Numbered from the stretch's first letter, positions 32,547 to 46,435 are shown. The stretch is 64,000 nt of DNA from Opisthorchis felineus (GCA_004794785.1 SJOL01007418.1:1282366-1346365), one strand, 5' to 3'. Made by a program: numbers and translations. Notes: a model not told the origin generated them from the sequence alone.

Positions 32547-33460
32547 GGTATTGTGAAGAACATCATTAGATGTATATCGGACTTGCAAAACTCGATCGCG
32601 GGCAAGCTCTCTCTCATCTTGTCTCATATTCTTCCGCTTTTTCATCAACGCGTAATCATCAGATTTTCGAAGCAGCGTTGGATCTGGTTGTGTAAAATTT
32701 TCTCTGGTTTGTGTTCTCTCAGATCCCATCAAATGAGTGGTCAAAATTTATGTTTGCTTACAACTTCTTCAAATGGCCGAAATAATTTCAAAACCCATCG
32801 CTTTCGACCATGTCACGGAGAGACAAAAATATACGCTGATCGTCAGTTTATTTAACCTTATATTCGTAAATATCAAGGCCAATTACAGGCTTCTCTTTGT
32901 CAAACACTGTGTTCAAATTGCGTTCCCCTATCTCTCCGTTCGGCCGCAGCCTATGTGTCCGTAATCTGATGATTTGGAATTTCCGTGGTTCCAATGGGCA
33001 CTCTGTGGACCGAAGGATGTACTCTTCCACTAATCATAATAGAGCCAACATAGAAATTTACACCGTCCTTTTGAGCGATGTGACTGACCTTCCTAAAATA
33101 GTCCTGAACCCAAGAAATCGGATTATTTCCCTTAGCCCATTCACTGGCGGTGCAGGCCCCAGGAGCGAATGATTGTCTTTTGTGAACCTGTTGAATTAGT
33201 GCGCAATTTTACAGATCCATCATGGAAGTTCTTATCAGACGGGACAATTAAAAAATAATGCAATTAAACCGATAAAACTCGCATTGAAGTTGGTCTGTAT
33301 GGAATGAGATTGAATGCGTATGATCCTCAGAAATGGGTCGCTGTGGGGGTTACTGGAGTCACCATTCGGGATTTGCGTTGAATTTGCAAAATTGCTCAAA
33401 TCTTCGAAGTTTCAAGAGGACGATCGATTTGAGGACGCACTGAGGTTAGTATCCTACTGA
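32540..33460 (+). repeat. Module R2, copy 3
   Basis: Matches 14755-15735 almost end to end. Largest frames (32553-32855 and 32897-33172, +) are not conserved in the other copies. Sandwiched between the two R3 blocks. Confidence 0.5.
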
Positions 33461-33539
33461 CGACGCCGTGATTACTTATAGGCTTCCTCTCATTAACTAG
33501 GTCTTGTCCATTCGATATTTTTGGATATAACACGTAGCT

Positions 33540-33978
33540 ATCGGCAAATACACACGTGTAGGAGCTGAAACATTTCAGTCACTCATTTGTCTCAATTCGT
33601 CGGCCATCTAGATGAGTGAACAGCTCGGTTCTGGCGTGCAAAATTTTTGACAGCAGTTCGCACGGAACGCTGTCCGATAACGCCCCATGCAATTCATTTC
33701 AACACATTTGTTTGAAAAGTGAATAACCTGTTCAGAATAGGCACTAGCGGTGTTTAGGCCACGCAGACGGGGAGAATAATTGACTACCAAATAATTCCAT
33801 GCTATGTGGGTAGCAACCGACGTGGTCCAAATGAGCTCAGGCGTTCAAGCCCAAACAAGACCCGTTCATATCGGACCGGAGTAAGAATAAGCCCCCAGGG
33901 TGCACAGAATTGCGAGACATTCTGATGGGCGTTCGCATTGTGTTTCGGGCCTACTTCAAAATCTCTACTGGCATCACG
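33540..33978 (+). repeat. Module R3, copy 4 (start of the complete R3-R4-R5 block)
   Basis: Shares cggccatctagatgagtg, acgctgtccgataacgcccc and ttcatatcggaccgg with the other R3 copies and runs directly into R4 at 33979. Confidence 0.55.
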
Positions 33979-34622
33979 CTATGGTAATCACCCAAATTAA
34001 ATACGAACGATCTCTCTGAATTCAGTTCTACCGAGAACTACGAGAACTAATACTAAGGCATGTTGCTCTGACGTGATCTTCCGTTGCCAGCTGCGTTTGT
34101 TTTCTTGGTTGTACTTGTAGCGGAGTCGATTCAAGGAGCGATTGGTTCAGTGCCAAATCACAAAAACCACAACTGCGTGACATTTCTAATTCAGGCAACT
34201 TTGAATCCAACTGTCCAAGCTATGCAGCTTTTGCAACTCTGAGAGACAAATCTCAAAGTCTGGCGATTAAAATCGGCCCCATTGAACGTTAGACGATTTG
34301 GTGAAAGATGATTTCGCATGATAAAAATCATTCTGCAAATAGCTCGAGAGAGAGAGAGAGAGAATGAGAATGAGTAACTGAGAAATTGAGAAAGAAATTA
34401 ATGCCCACACACTGTTTCGGTTGAGCACAAAACACGCACACACCCACAAAATCCTGTCTTCAAACTCCGACGCCCGGTTAGATGCTGGTCTGTGCTAATT
34501 TTCAGTGCTGTTTTGAAGGTGGTCAGAAAGAAAATGCGAAAATACACGCAAGGGTGACCTGAATCAAATTTCTCTATGTAGATAGTAGGAATTCAAATTT
34601 TGTGTTGAATATCATGGATGTT
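33979..34622 (+). repeat. Module R4, nearly identical to 4477-5120
   Basis: Constant offset of 29502 and about ten substitutions over about 640 bp. See the entry at 4477. Confidence 0.65.
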
Positions 34623-35760
34623 AAAATATCGGCAGTCAGTGGAATGCGTTCGTTTGATTTTCAGGTTCACTGACAAGGAAGTACATTCCACGTTGTCGGA
34701 CAGGAGCTTAATCTGACCCGATTTCGCCCGGTGCATACCGTAGCAAGCCACATCGTTGACCGATATGAATGCATCGGTCGGGCTGAGCCAGTAAGCGCTT
34801 CTCAGATTGCCGATAATGCAGGTCATGGCAAGAGGTTTTGGAGACACGTATACGCTCGTTGGCTTGTGGTTGTCTTCGGACACTTCTCTGCGTGTCGCAG
34901 AGTACGTGAATACTAATTTATGTTCGAATACTCTTCAGGGAGTGATCAGATGGCCGGTTTGGACACGAGATGCTTGCAGTAATTGGGCTGTGGATTTCGA
35001 TCAGATTTCCGATTCGAGCGGTACAGTTTGGTGTGGAGAGTTCTGTCCTCCTTATTAACTGATGTGGTTGCATGCATGCATGTGTGATTTATTTCTCCAG
35101 TCGGGTTTTCATCATTCATGTAGCAACAGAAGCCTCAGACAATTTGGCCGGATGTGTCAATTGTTCAGACCTTCCTACCGAGATATGTGTCATCCACACT
35201 GTGAGTACATTACACACAGAGACCTCAGGGAAATTAGTTTAAATGTGGAAGAGGTGATTGTTCACGATTTCCTACAACTTATTGTGTGGTTAGGCTTTGG
35301 GATAGTTTCCGAGGCCCAGTTGTTCCATGACAATGGTTAACGCATCCATGAACCGTTTTTGTACAGTACATTGGACGCGACATATGTGATGTTCTCTAGT
35401 CTGTTTGTTGTTTTCTTCTCTCCAATCAGATTCCATTTTTCCAATGTCGCCTTGACTGTGTTGTACGAGTTCACACACAAAGCCTCTACGATGGATGCGT
35501 GATTGAGTTATTTGTCTGTTTTGGTCGGTGTTCTGGTAATGATATCCCGTGCCGCCGACTGTGCAGCAATCAGCTTCGCTGCTGTCTGGTTGACTGTCGT
35601 AAACAAATGGCTGAGAGTCGAGTGCTCTTCCGGTTCTGATGATTTGACCCGGATGTGTGATGTATGTTCTGCTTTGAAATTTTTGTTTGTTAGTGAACGA
35701 TTTTTTGTTTTTACAGTGATTGGATTACCCGATTGGGCAAAATGTTTTCGTGATTTTAAT
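34623..35760 (+). repeat. Module R5, copy 2
   Basis: Diverged partner of 5121-6240, carrying the cysteine-rich frame at 35430-35639. Match fades at about 35740-35760. Confidence 0.5.
35430..35639 (+). pseudogene. Cysteine-rich exon-like frame in R5, copy 2
   Basis: Same length (69 codons plus TGA) and same acceptor position (ttcttctctccaatcag) as 5945-6154. All ten cysteines are kept: FQCRLDCVVRV, YDGCVIELFVCFGRC, PCRRLCSNQLRCCLVDC. Several changes in neighbouring residues are non-synonymous, so this is not simply lack of divergence. Domain identity uncertain; remote resemblance to a SUEL-type lectin domain only. Confidence 0.35.
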
Positions 35761-36738
35761 ATTGTTCAGATGCACTGTTCTGGTTAGCGGCGACTCAGCG
35801 AAACACATTGATTCTCAGTTTTTTATTCATCAGTCTATGTCATGTGGCCTCTCTACCAAGCCATTTCTAAATTTCATTGTTATTTCACAACAATCCTCTT
35901 TCCTTACGATTTCGATATGTTTAGCGAGAGTTGTTCCACGCTTGTGGTCCTTCACAATATTTAGATTGATCATAGATGGCCCCGACGTTGGTGTTTTTGA
36001 ACGCTTCAGTATGGTATCTCATGCGTTCTACACTAAGTAAATGCAAGAAAGAAATTCCGGAAAAATTAACCAAGAATAACTGTGATAGCTTATAAAATAT
36101 AGTTCTCCTGTCACCCTTGTTTATATTTAGAACGTAATAATAAGTGGGGACAAACAAGTGTTACAAGGCGCAGCATTTGATAAGTGAAATGATTGTAGCT
36201 ATATGATCAGCCGCCTACATATTTCTGAGGCGAAAAAAACAACAAGCTGTTCTTTCGGTACCATGTATCCTGCTCATTCTAGTATAATCTCACTGAGACC
36301 CGCTTGAGAACTGCCGGTTTTCACATTTGGGAGCCAGTATGATTGGTTTGGCATGATGGTGGCTAGTAGCACCAACAAACGTTCGCAACCTGACTTCAAA
36401 CCTCGTAGAACAGATCAACCACCATCTGAAACATTCGCTATCCTAATAGTTAGACGCGTGGTGAATGCTTTCTCTCGTTTTACCCTCAAAACAACTCGTC
36501 GGTAGGATACATTTGCCAACCAATAAACTTACAAATGGCAATAGCTACACTTCTTCCATGAATGCTCAGGAAATTCGTTCTCCCGCACAGCGTTACTTGC
36601 TGGTAATCAGCAAATCCTGGCAATAAATGTGGCACTAGCCAGACTGAGGTTTACATATGCTCAGAACTGTTTGAATGTGTAAGAACATTGCTGCTACAAA
36701 CAGCAGGTTCGCCCCTTCTTGGGAAAGTTGCATAACAG
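35761..36738. other. No supported gene
   Basis: Frames of 78-106 codons at 35720-36157 on both strands overlap each other and lack splice context. Confidence 0.4.
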
Positions 36739-36860
36739 AAATAAATGCAGGAATTGTTTTGACAAGAGTCCTCCTGCAAACGCAAGCTCGATACGAGCAA
36801 ATTTGTGGAAACTCCCTGATTACGGATTGTTTACATTGAGACATCACAAAATAATCAGAC
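36739..36860 (+). CDS. Isolated exon candidate, product not recognised
   Basis: 122-nt frame between cataacag and the donor GTAAGG. It reads NKCRNCFDKSPPANASS then RHHKIIR, phase one at both ends. Only one exon, so weak evidence. Confidence 0.22.
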
Positions 36861-38835
36861 GTAAGGTAGTTATTTACGATTATTGTTACCTAAGTTATAA
36901 CGTTTGATATGAGAATTGCGTCAGGTGTGCTGCTACCGTTTTTTAAATATTGAGTTTTAACTGTGTCCAAACTGAACAGAGGTGCCCATCCAAGTGATGA
37001 CCAAACAATTTCTTTACTTTTTCAGTTGAATTAATACCACGCTGGAGCCAGGGTCTATCAGAAGGCAGTTGTATTCTGCTCCATTTTCGTTAGCGCCATA
37101 TCGGTGCTGTACAACCATGCGTATTGCCTTTGCTTAAATATGAATCCAGAAGGATGTCTTTGTTATGGGCGATGTACATGTTAGATGCGGTTAGTGGACA
37201 CGGATTCACCATTCTCGATACCACCATTGGCCCAATGACAGGATGGAGCCGGCTGGTCATGTTGATTGTGAGCAGTGTCACTTGCTGTCCGAAACGTCTT
37301 AATCCTCGATAAAGGTTGCGATAAGTAGCCTGCAATGGTCCACTCACTAGTATGCATCCTACTGTGAGGTTGACCTTGTTCAGATTCCACTTGGGGAAGG
37401 TACCTTTTTGAAGCTTTCTGAAGTAACATGGAAACAGTAACAGTAACTTTGAAACAAAGTGTTACGGGGTGAGCGAGATAAGCGCGCCTGAACAATGAGA
37501 GCAGTCCAGCGATCGGCAGGAGACTGAAGCATGACTCATCGTCATCCTGGCAGATCTGGTGTCATATCCGATTACTTCTAAAGCTAGTTTTAATTGTATT
37601 TCAGTAACAGCAATCTCTCTGACTCAGGGTCTGGCGCTCGAAAACAAAATATTGGCTGCAAGCAGCCCACCAAATTGTCAAAATCTGGAATTTCCTATAG
37701 GTATTGCAACCCCAGTGGCAGGAAACCACAGGGATAATTCTCTGATATCTGCGTGCTCAAATGGAGCTTATTTCTTCTGCAAAAGCAGTTGTACTATGTT
37801 GAACGTCGGGGCTGTCTTTTGATTGGGCAACCAGTCCATTCTTCTGGAGTCTGAAATCACTCACGGAATATCATAGCCTTGTAAGCAAAGCAGCAGAACT
37901 AACGCATACAATCAGTTTTTACCCATCTCTATTGCAAACATCCCGCCTTCTAATTTTGATACGAGGTCACAATTCACCAGCGCGCCTCCGAATTGAAGTG
38001 TCTGTCGGTGGCTTTATTGCGATGACAGCGTCTCAAGAGGCCGACGGATAGGAAAGAAATTGTGAGAGAAAATGTAATAGTGGCCTAATTACTGAAGAAA
38101 CCTTGTAGTCTTTCCTCCTTTCTGGAAATGATTGGGTCAAAAACATCGCGAAAATGGTTCGGTTTCAGAGGTGGGTCTGGAAACGATCGGTTGCAGTGGT
38201 GATGCACTAGACGCACTAGCTGTGGTAGAAAGCTTTAACGAAACCAGTACTAATTGATCACTCGAACAATGGCGACACTTTCTGGGTAGTTCTCCTGCAC
38301 AAAAAAAGAATGTAACCGTAAGTATGGAGCGCAGTATCTGAAACAGAACATAAGGAGGGTCAATTCAAGCATAGAAGTTTACAGGTACTTATGTACGAGC
38401 ATCTGCATGTGTCGTGCAGTTCCTACTACTTCTAGAGCGAATAAGAAGTTTACCATCCTCATAAGATCATACAACATTTCATCAATAAACTGACAATATC
38501 GAGTAGAGTGTATTGGTCGTTAAATATGAATCGATAGGTCATTATAAACTTTCCACGGCGGTCTCTCTGAGAAAGAAAGTACATACGCATTATCCTGTCA
38601 AAATTTCCTGAGTTTTTTCATTTAGTTCCATAGTATTATGACAGAAACATTGCAGATAGTGTGAACTCAATCCAGAACAATCCAGAAATTCAGAGAACAC
38701 TTAGTTTTGGTGCTATAAATTGCTGCATTCAGGCGGCAGCTAGAATGTACTATCTCCAAAAGACGCTGGGTAAACCATAAGGTGTCTATATGGAACGAAC
38801 ACTTGTTGCGTGAGTTAGACTGCATTCGTGTGTAG
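36861..38835. other. No supported gene
   Basis: About 2 kb. A plus frame at 37559-37822 (87 codons) ends in a Cys-containing tail (FFCKSSCTMLNVGAVF) after a possible acceptor (ttcagtaacag). A minus frame at 37181-37495 overlaps it in part. Neither can be called. Confidence 0.35.
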
Positions 38836-39148
38836 ATCTGTGGGAAGAAAAGGCTACGTGTGCAACTACATGGCCACAGCCCTATGCATTAAAAAACGAT
38901 ACATGCCGGACTGCCAGGTTGGAAAGAAAACAAAGGATACCAAGAAACAATTCCAGCCATTTCCAAAAGGATGCGTCCTTCAAAGTCCACCCGCACAACA
39001 ACATGCAGAAGCTTTGAAAATACAGTTCTCCACCACTGGCTTAAACGGAAATGGCTGCAGTCGACTGGTCACACAGCCAATTGCTCTGCTTTCAGTGATT
39101 GTTCTGGACCTAATTGAGCCTCAAAACCCTGACCACAGATTCTCGTGA
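38836..39148 (+). CDS. Possible last exon, small Cys-containing protein, not recognised
   Basis: Open for about 104 codons from a possible acceptor (gtgtgtag) to TGA at 39146-39148. Five or six cysteines (YVCNY, ALCIKK, PDCQV, GCVLQ, GCSRL), a basic middle part and a hydrophobic stretch (IALLSVIVLDL) near the end. The layout (Cys-rich part, linker, hydrophobic tail) recalls a small anchored surface protein, but the spacing does not fit Ly6 and no second copy is present. Confidence 0.3.
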
Positions 39149-42100
39149 CGAAAGCTGGTTATCTTATTTTCATTTCCTCTTACTCATATTGTCCTTCAAT
39201 GCATCATTAATGAAACTATACATCGTCAAATGTGGGTCAAAATGTGCTAATACTGACCATTGTCGCCCTGGATAGCTATCCAATCTTTGAAGTTTGCTAA
39301 CTGTGCTGACACTGTTTTAGAGGAGTTTAAAATCCTGTCTAAAAATGTATGAGTACGGTACATCGCACCATATGTCCCATTTGTATGCCACGTTGTTCTG
39401 TACTCAGAAGTGACCGCTGTTGGTCAACTCTGGACAACTTATCGGTCTGATATGTTGCTCGAAAACCGCATCCGATAAAGGTGTTATTTTTTGGACTGTT
39501 GGAAACATTCCGGAGTAAAAAGCGACGGATTATTCTTCATTCGGTTACGTGGTTTTGATGACACCGCTGCTGGATCTCAATCTGCGGTCGGCCACACAGT
39601 TCTGCTGGTATAAGAAATTTTAATCAGTCGAATATGGCACACTCTCTGAGAGTGATTGCAATGGTGCTTGGGTGCTGAGAAAGACAAACGAACCCAAGAT
39701 CGTGTTCGCAGGTTTCACGGATATGTGGAATTCGGACCAAGGTCCTTATGTAACCGAGGGATAATTTGTGAATTCAACCCTGTTTTTTATAAGCAGTTGG
39801 ACAATTCCGGTCGACACACAATTTTACTGGCTTGTGCCTTGTGTACATGGTTTTAAACTTTGCGAAAAGCTACAGAAGCCGCGGCTTAAAATACCTCACC
39901 TTTTCTATCTTTCGTTGTTTTTTGACTATTTGACAGATCAGACAGTTCTTCGCACTGGGTGCGGAGTGGTGACTTTTGCTTACATTGTGTCAAGACCACT
40001 TGTCTGAACTATGATAGTGAAGCATCATTGATTACCGCGAGTCCCAAAATCAAAGATACTTTGTAAAAGGAGCGGTTTCGTGCAAAAACTTGTGGTTAGC
40101 TTTTTCCAAATCTAGTCCATTCAGCATGCGAGAAGTAAACCAGCTACCTGGATTTTTTATTTTTATGCCCGAAATATTCTGAAGAAAGTTCTCTTGTGCT
40201 GCGTGGAGGGTTGAGGCTCCCGAGCATCAGCTGAACCACCAGTCTACTTGCCAATTACCCTGGTGCTAGCGCGCCTTCCGCATGAATTTTGAAATCGCTC
40301 GGACCACTGAATTGAGGGAACAAATCATCCCCAAGACCTTCAGCAGACGCATAAAGCCAGTCTACTCATTCGGTCATCCATCATGTCCTCCCTGATCAAT
40401 ATATGCATGTTGTATTGACTAAATCTATCGAAGGTAGTTTACCTCTTTATCTTTTTCTTTAGCCTAATGTACATGAGTCTGTCAACTACTCCCTGCCAGT
40501 TGAGCATTCTCTTTCATTCCTGCTCCGTTCCTGCATTTAGTTCAAACATTTGTAGATAGCGGTCTGTGCTACCAGAAGTCCTGATTACCGTAGATAATGA
40601 CTATTGTGAGCAGATGGTTCCTATAATATATTTCATTTTGCAGTGTAGGAGGTTTGTTAGAAGGTACTGTATGATGGAACATTTTCTGTTTGTCAAAATC
40701 ATCCCGTTCTGAAGCGTATTGCATCTTGGGATGCTGCCCACCTGGAAGGGAAACAGGGAGGGCGAAAATTATCCAAAATCAGGACCGCGTAACTTGCTGA
40801 TTAACAGAAGGTTGAGCGAGTCGTAAACTGTGTGGAGTGTGTAAATGAACAAAGGTTCCAAAACCCTCAAAAGTGCAATAAAGTGGCACTCCAGCGGCGC
40901 CGGCCTGTATGACTTGGTGGGGGTGAAAAGCTCTGAGGAAGAGTGTGAATCCTGATTGAGGAATATTTCGTGGTCCGTCTCAGTCTAAATGGACAGAACC
41001 TAATGCTCCTTGAAAGTATCGGCCGGAGGACGGTTCTGGCAGTGAGAATAACTTCAGTGAAGTAATCGTGGCTTGTGCTCCTTTCCGGCTAACCATCTCA
41101 GAAGCTGAGGTCAAAAATCACGCTGGCCGTATAATTTTTCTATGATGCTTTATTTAGAGAAATAAAGGTTTACATACTTTCAAGTCTTGTATAAATTCGT
41201 GTTCGACAAATACGATCTTTTCACCAATTTTCGTCGTTTTGTTCCGAAAAACAACATGACCATACCATATTTCCAATTGCTGATGAGGAATGCATCACAT
41301 CACTGTCGGTATGCTACTGACCAAACACAAGTAGTTAGTTATTTAGTCAAGCATGGCCTTTAAAAACGCCGTTGTGACCGTAGTCTGCTATGATTCTTGG
41401 TTTCGTGTTGTGGCTGGCCGGTTGATACGAAATTCTCTCTGACACCCATTCTTCATACTCCAACCATAGCGTAGTTATGCTAGCTAGGCAATGAGTAAAA
41501 TTTGCTGTTGAGCTCCACTTTGAGTCAATGGGCGCGCTCAATTTTCTATGAAAGAACTGGAAAAAATAACAGTTGTGCTACGATAAGTACCGCGTAAGAT
41601 AGTTTGACAAAATGTAAACTACGTATATTTTTACTGTAGCAGCACTGGTGATGAACTTGTGAGTGAACCAGAATACTAACTGCCTACAAATTACGGCAGC
41701 GAAGCATCGGTGTTGAACACTGATGTCATGCTGTCGATGATGATGATGATGACAGATTGCCTCCTCCTAATAAAATCGAGTTGAAACACGTCAAATTCGA
41801 TTTTTTCCCCAGTCTACGAAAAGAACGTTATTTACCGAAGTTAATGTTGTTTTTTGACCGATCGAATGTAGCTTCGCACTGCGATGGGGTTTTACCATGG
41901 TGCACTCGACTGGCCTTAGCTTTCTACTGAATGAGTGTTCCAGTGATTGTTGAAGTGAGCATACAGGCTGTAAGAATAAATGCTGTTTTAGAATTTAGGG
42001 TAACACTTGAGTCTTGCTCATTCCACTTGACTGACAGTCCCAGCTGCCAATTCCCATTTGCGCCGGCAGTGAGCACCTGCGATCAAACTGTATCAAACTG

Positions 42101-44007
42101 TTGCACAACTTTTGTCATGAAAACCCAAGTACTGACCAGCTTTAGTGACTCTTGGAATTAATACTGCCGATATGTTTGACCTTGTATGGAATTTCGTTCT
42201 TTCGTGATCTTCAGTGTGCACCAGTTGACGAATGTAACTTCTAACTATATTGCTAACTATTGGTTCACCGCGCGATTTTCAATGCTACCGGGTCCTGGTG
42301 AGATATGATTAGAAGTGTAGGCCTAATTTCATTGGGTAGATGCTCTACTATGGCCATTGAAGCCCGTATATCCATGGCCTCAAATTTTCTTTCTATTGTA
42401 CCTATTATCTGATTGGTTCAGTCCGTCTCTCCAGTCATTGTCAATCTCAACACTTTTTCTGACTGACCTTCGCCTCCTGGTGTTTCTAACACATCTTTTA
42501 ATCATTAAGCCCAAGGTGGTGAGTGGACGTGCCAGATGTCCACTATTTTTGAAACACAAACCCTGCTCACAGAACAATACTTCCTAATTATATCTGCCTG
42601 TTTTGCAATCGGATGGCAAATAGTAAGCCACCTCATTGTTTTTTTCTAACAGAGTAGTTTGTACTTGCGGAGTCATACTGGCGAAAGCGGAATTCGGTCA
42701 TTCTGACGGGTGTTACAGTCCCCATTATTCTTTCACATTTTGAATCTGATGCACCACCAACTGGGCCATAGCTGTCCATCACTTAGTATCCTTGGGACAA
42801 CTAAGGCTGTATTAATCTGAGGTGCTCTTCGTTACATCTCAGTTGGTTTTTAAGACGTGCTACTTGTGAAGCATGAGTATTTAATTGAAATTAACGGTTT
42901 CGTAAAGTTCAGCATTGTGGCCCCTGAAATCTTCCCAGGGAAATGTTGATCCTACCGAACCCATGTGAATTTTTGCCTGAAGTTGGGAACTTGTGTTCTC
43001 ACATTTCCGTAAGAAAACTATTTTTACACATGCATTCCAAGTTTTATCTCAATCAGTTGCATTATTTGCGCGTTACATGGGGCAATTTATAAGTTAAATC
43101 GTGAAGTTGCTAACCGAACCCTGGGGAACAGGCTATGAAAGCTACCAGACCAGCCTGAAGGATTGTTTGATAGCACCTAGTTAGCTATGGCATTGCACAT
43201 CCATTCCAGTCTTACGTTCATCCAGCAGAAGCCAGCATATTGATCGGAGATTTGTTTATCTGCCAGCATGGTTTTTTGTGGTGGGTGGTCAATAATGGGC
43301 TTGAAAGATCATTTGTGACAAATGTTGTTGATCAGAAGCCATTTTCTTGTACAACGCTTATTTTGGGACGTCTATTGCCTGAATTAGCTTCTGGAAACAA
43401 CGAGATCCATCAGTGTTTAGGGGCTGGACGAGTGTACTCAAGTACCACCGGTAGACGAGGAGGTCTAAATCCAGGATAACTTTCCAGGTAACCTCAGCGG
43501 TGGGCAGGTTCTTTTGAGTGGCTATCCGAATGTCCGATAATGACGTTCTTCAAATTCATCCGGGGTTGAAAAAGCGCATGCCACCAGAATTCGTAGTTCT
43601 TTGGACGCATCCAACCGATCATCGATGACAACATTTTACTCACGGTGTTGCTGCATGGCGATGCCTTGATGCTGGCAGTAGGTAAATTGATGACATCAAG
43701 CAAACTGAAGTAGGCATGTGGGTCTCGAAAAGCGTTATTCTGTCTGTTTTTTGTGAAGAAGCAATTTTGATGCACATGTTTTCCACCAAGTGATGCTTAG
43801 GGATAAGTTTTCCGATGAAAAACAACTTCAGTTCAATAGTGTGATTACACACTTAGTTCGCACATGGGTGGATACGTTTGCGCTACTCATGCGGTATTCG
43901 AATTTTTCACAGTTAGACTCGGAGATATTCAATGTATGACATGTTTAAAGAAGGGCAAAATAGTCAGTAATTTATTTCAAATCTTGAGCGACTGAAAGGT
44001 CACTTAC
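39149..44007. other. Long stretch without a supported gene
   Basis: About 4.9 kb. (GAT)n run at about 41736-41752. Overlapping frames at 39656-40007 (+), 41931-42161 (+), 42357-42587 (both strands) and 43494-43852 (-, two frames) are plausible in composition but without joint splice support. The minus frame 43494-43775 (93 codons) may belong with the exon at 44008. Confidence 0.35.
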
Positions 44008-44257
44008 CTTCGGAAATAATACAGAAGTCGAGAGGGCTCGACAATCGGCAGTTCATGTGGATCATGTACAGTCGTTCTAGGGAGACAGACTCAGTACGCG
44101 TAGCTTTTAACTTCTTTTTGGAGCAGCACATCAGGTTGGGGTCTATAGGAAATTTCAGGGCATTGTTGAAAAGATTTTGGTCCAAGGAGGTTTCGTCCAA
44201 GTCTTTAATGCTATCATGCAGGTTATTTGAAGTACAGCATGGCAAACACTGAAGGTC
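44008..44257 (-). CDS. Exon candidate with strong donor, product not recognised
   Basis: 250-nt exon on minus between an acceptor (ttgttgacctttatttacctggag) and a perfect donor (GTAAGTGACC). Open throughout: LEDLQCLPCCTSNNLHDS, then MCCSKKKLKATRTESVS, then LSSPLDFCIISEG. Two CC pairs. No partner exon with a good acceptor found downstream, so the gene model is incomplete. Confidence 0.33.
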
Positions 44258-46009
44258 CTCCAGGTAAATAAAGGTCAACAATAAAGTTGAGTAAGCATTA
44301 TCTGTGGAGCAACATTGTTTTGGGCGCTTTCATTGAAAAACTGGGTCCCCCATAAAGGCTTCGTCCTCTCCGATGTTTCCATACTTTCACCCCCCCCCCT
44401 CTTGCAAATGTGACATGGGCTTGCGTGAACATGACTTCTCCTGCTTTGACATTCAGTCTCCGAACCCTGATTTTCAAATCTCAACTCTGTCCGGTGGTTG
44501 TCATGGCATTATCGAGCACATTTGTCCCCCAGCCATACAACTTAAAAGTTAACACCACGATGTTTGTGATGCCTTCGACTGCATTAACAAAGTCAAGGAC
44601 ATAGAACTATTTTTTTTTTCAAAAAAGTAGGTGAATGGGTGCGAGCAAACTGCTCCAACGAAAGCAAGCACAAGTCGGGTGAACCAGACTGATTTGATAT
44701 CATATCCAAGCGACTGACAGTATTTGGAGTTCTCGCTTCAACCCAGATGAGTTTGAGTGCCGTCCTGACAGAGTAAAATAGCGCAAAAGTTTACAATTCT
44801 GTCTAAAGTAAGTCACGTGCACATCAGTCCACCATGACAGTGTTTCATGCATTCAGATTGTTTACGGACCACATTATCGTGAACCATTCCATAGTGGTGC
44901 TGACGAGACGGACCGAGTTGCACCCAAGTAGTTTTCGGACAGTCATCCTGTAAACTTTTTGTGTAGTGGGAATTCTGTCATCGATGATGCCAGTGACCGT
45001 TTCTGTACATCCGACTGACACCAGAGTAAATTTGTCCAGGACCTTAGACAGCTGACTCCTCTATTTTGAGATTGTTTGTGAGGATATTTCAGCAAACTAT
45101 GGAATGGTTTCTTGACATAACTATGCCTTGAAAGTTGCTAAACTAATGACTTCGTTGTAATAATAATTTTCGCCAATGGTTTCTGTTCTAAAATAGGATT
45201 TTTGTAAGGAAACGACAATTTAGAGGTGCGTATTTATATTACGCTGCCTCACCCGGATAGTGCTGGTGAGAGATTCTGGCCAGAAGAAGGCATTTTTAAA
45301 ATAAATCTATTTAGCCGTTGGTGTGAGCATCATACGGTTCATTCGTATATGCCTGCATTGAAGGCAGTCTTGATGAGTCCCAAAGGGTATCAAGCACCAG
45401 GCAGATTTGTCCCCCAGTTTTCTCCCACTGCATGAAGTGGCTGAAAACCAAAGTCATTTTTGTATAGACGTAATACACTGCTGATAAGTTTGTTGAAAAC
45501 TCTTCGGTCCCAAAAAAGAGAGTCAGCTGGGTGCCAGGTGGATCTCCCGTCAAAACCAAGTTGACGCGCAAGCGAGTGTAGTTCGCTAACGTTATTTTTG
45601 GTCCTCCTCTCTTAAGTTATGATATCAATTTTCCTCACCTCCAAAGTTTACCTAAACAAGTTTACGTGAAGATCTGGGTTATGCTTAAAGGTTCGAAAGT
45701 ATACAATATATAAGCTGACAGTTTTATTCGTGATGCACCGGTTTCGGCTCAGTTATCGCCGAAATCAATGATCCCAAGAAGGAGATTGTAATAAGTACCG
45801 AACCGATGGATCTTTTCAAGTGAAGTTTACTATTATTGCTGCAATTTGAGCGACTGCTGACATCATAACCAAATACTACTTTGAGAAAACACATTAACTC
45901 GCTAATTACATTAGTGTTAACGAGACGTTTGATTGAGTCTTCAACCGAAAGTGCTGCACAAAAGCCGCCTCCTGTTTCATTTGGTACGCTAGTCGCCCTA
46001 TCGTTGTAT
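44258..46009. other. No supported gene; C10 run
   Basis: C homopolymer at 44390-44399. The stretch at about 45535-45600 (gtcaaaaccaagttgacgcg) resembles 59038-59070 and is probably a scrap of the hammerhead-bearing repeat. Frames 45226-45571 on both strands overlap and are uncalled. Confidence 0.35.
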
Positions 46010-46170
46010 GGTGTTTGACAAAGTGCGTTTCGTCAATTGTACACAATTTGGTGTTCAGTTAACACACGAAGTTGATAGAGACTGGGGAACTAAGCATATC
46101 TGTGAACCTCAAGAAGGGAGAAAGTTGTCAGTTACCTTGTGTTTCGTCAAGCAAATATCACTTTGTTGTA
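46010..46170 (+). repeat. Hammerhead-bearing repeat, strongly decayed copy
   Basis: Shows tcaattgtacacaatttggtgttcag, then gatagagactggggaac, then ctgtgaacctcaagaagggagaaag, aligning with the family's gttgatcgaaactggga, CTGATGAGCCnCAAGAAGGGCGAAAC order. Core no longer intact. Confidence 0.3.
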
Positions 46171-46435
46171 AGTATTCCGGTGCACCTAGTGTCAAGGATG
46201 TCATCGGAGAATTTAATGCCTGTGAAACTAAGGTGCAAGGAGAAACTAGGTGATACTGGTTTTCTTGAAGGCCGGTTAGTGGATCTGGTTACCTCAGCAT
46301 TTAGGAAGGAGGAATGTGGAACGTTACTCGTAATTATTAATATAAATCGACTAATGTAATGAAACCCGATAGTCGGAAACTTGTGACTTGTTTCGGGTTC
46401 ACCATTTCGCAATAAAAATAGTAGCGTTATCAAAC

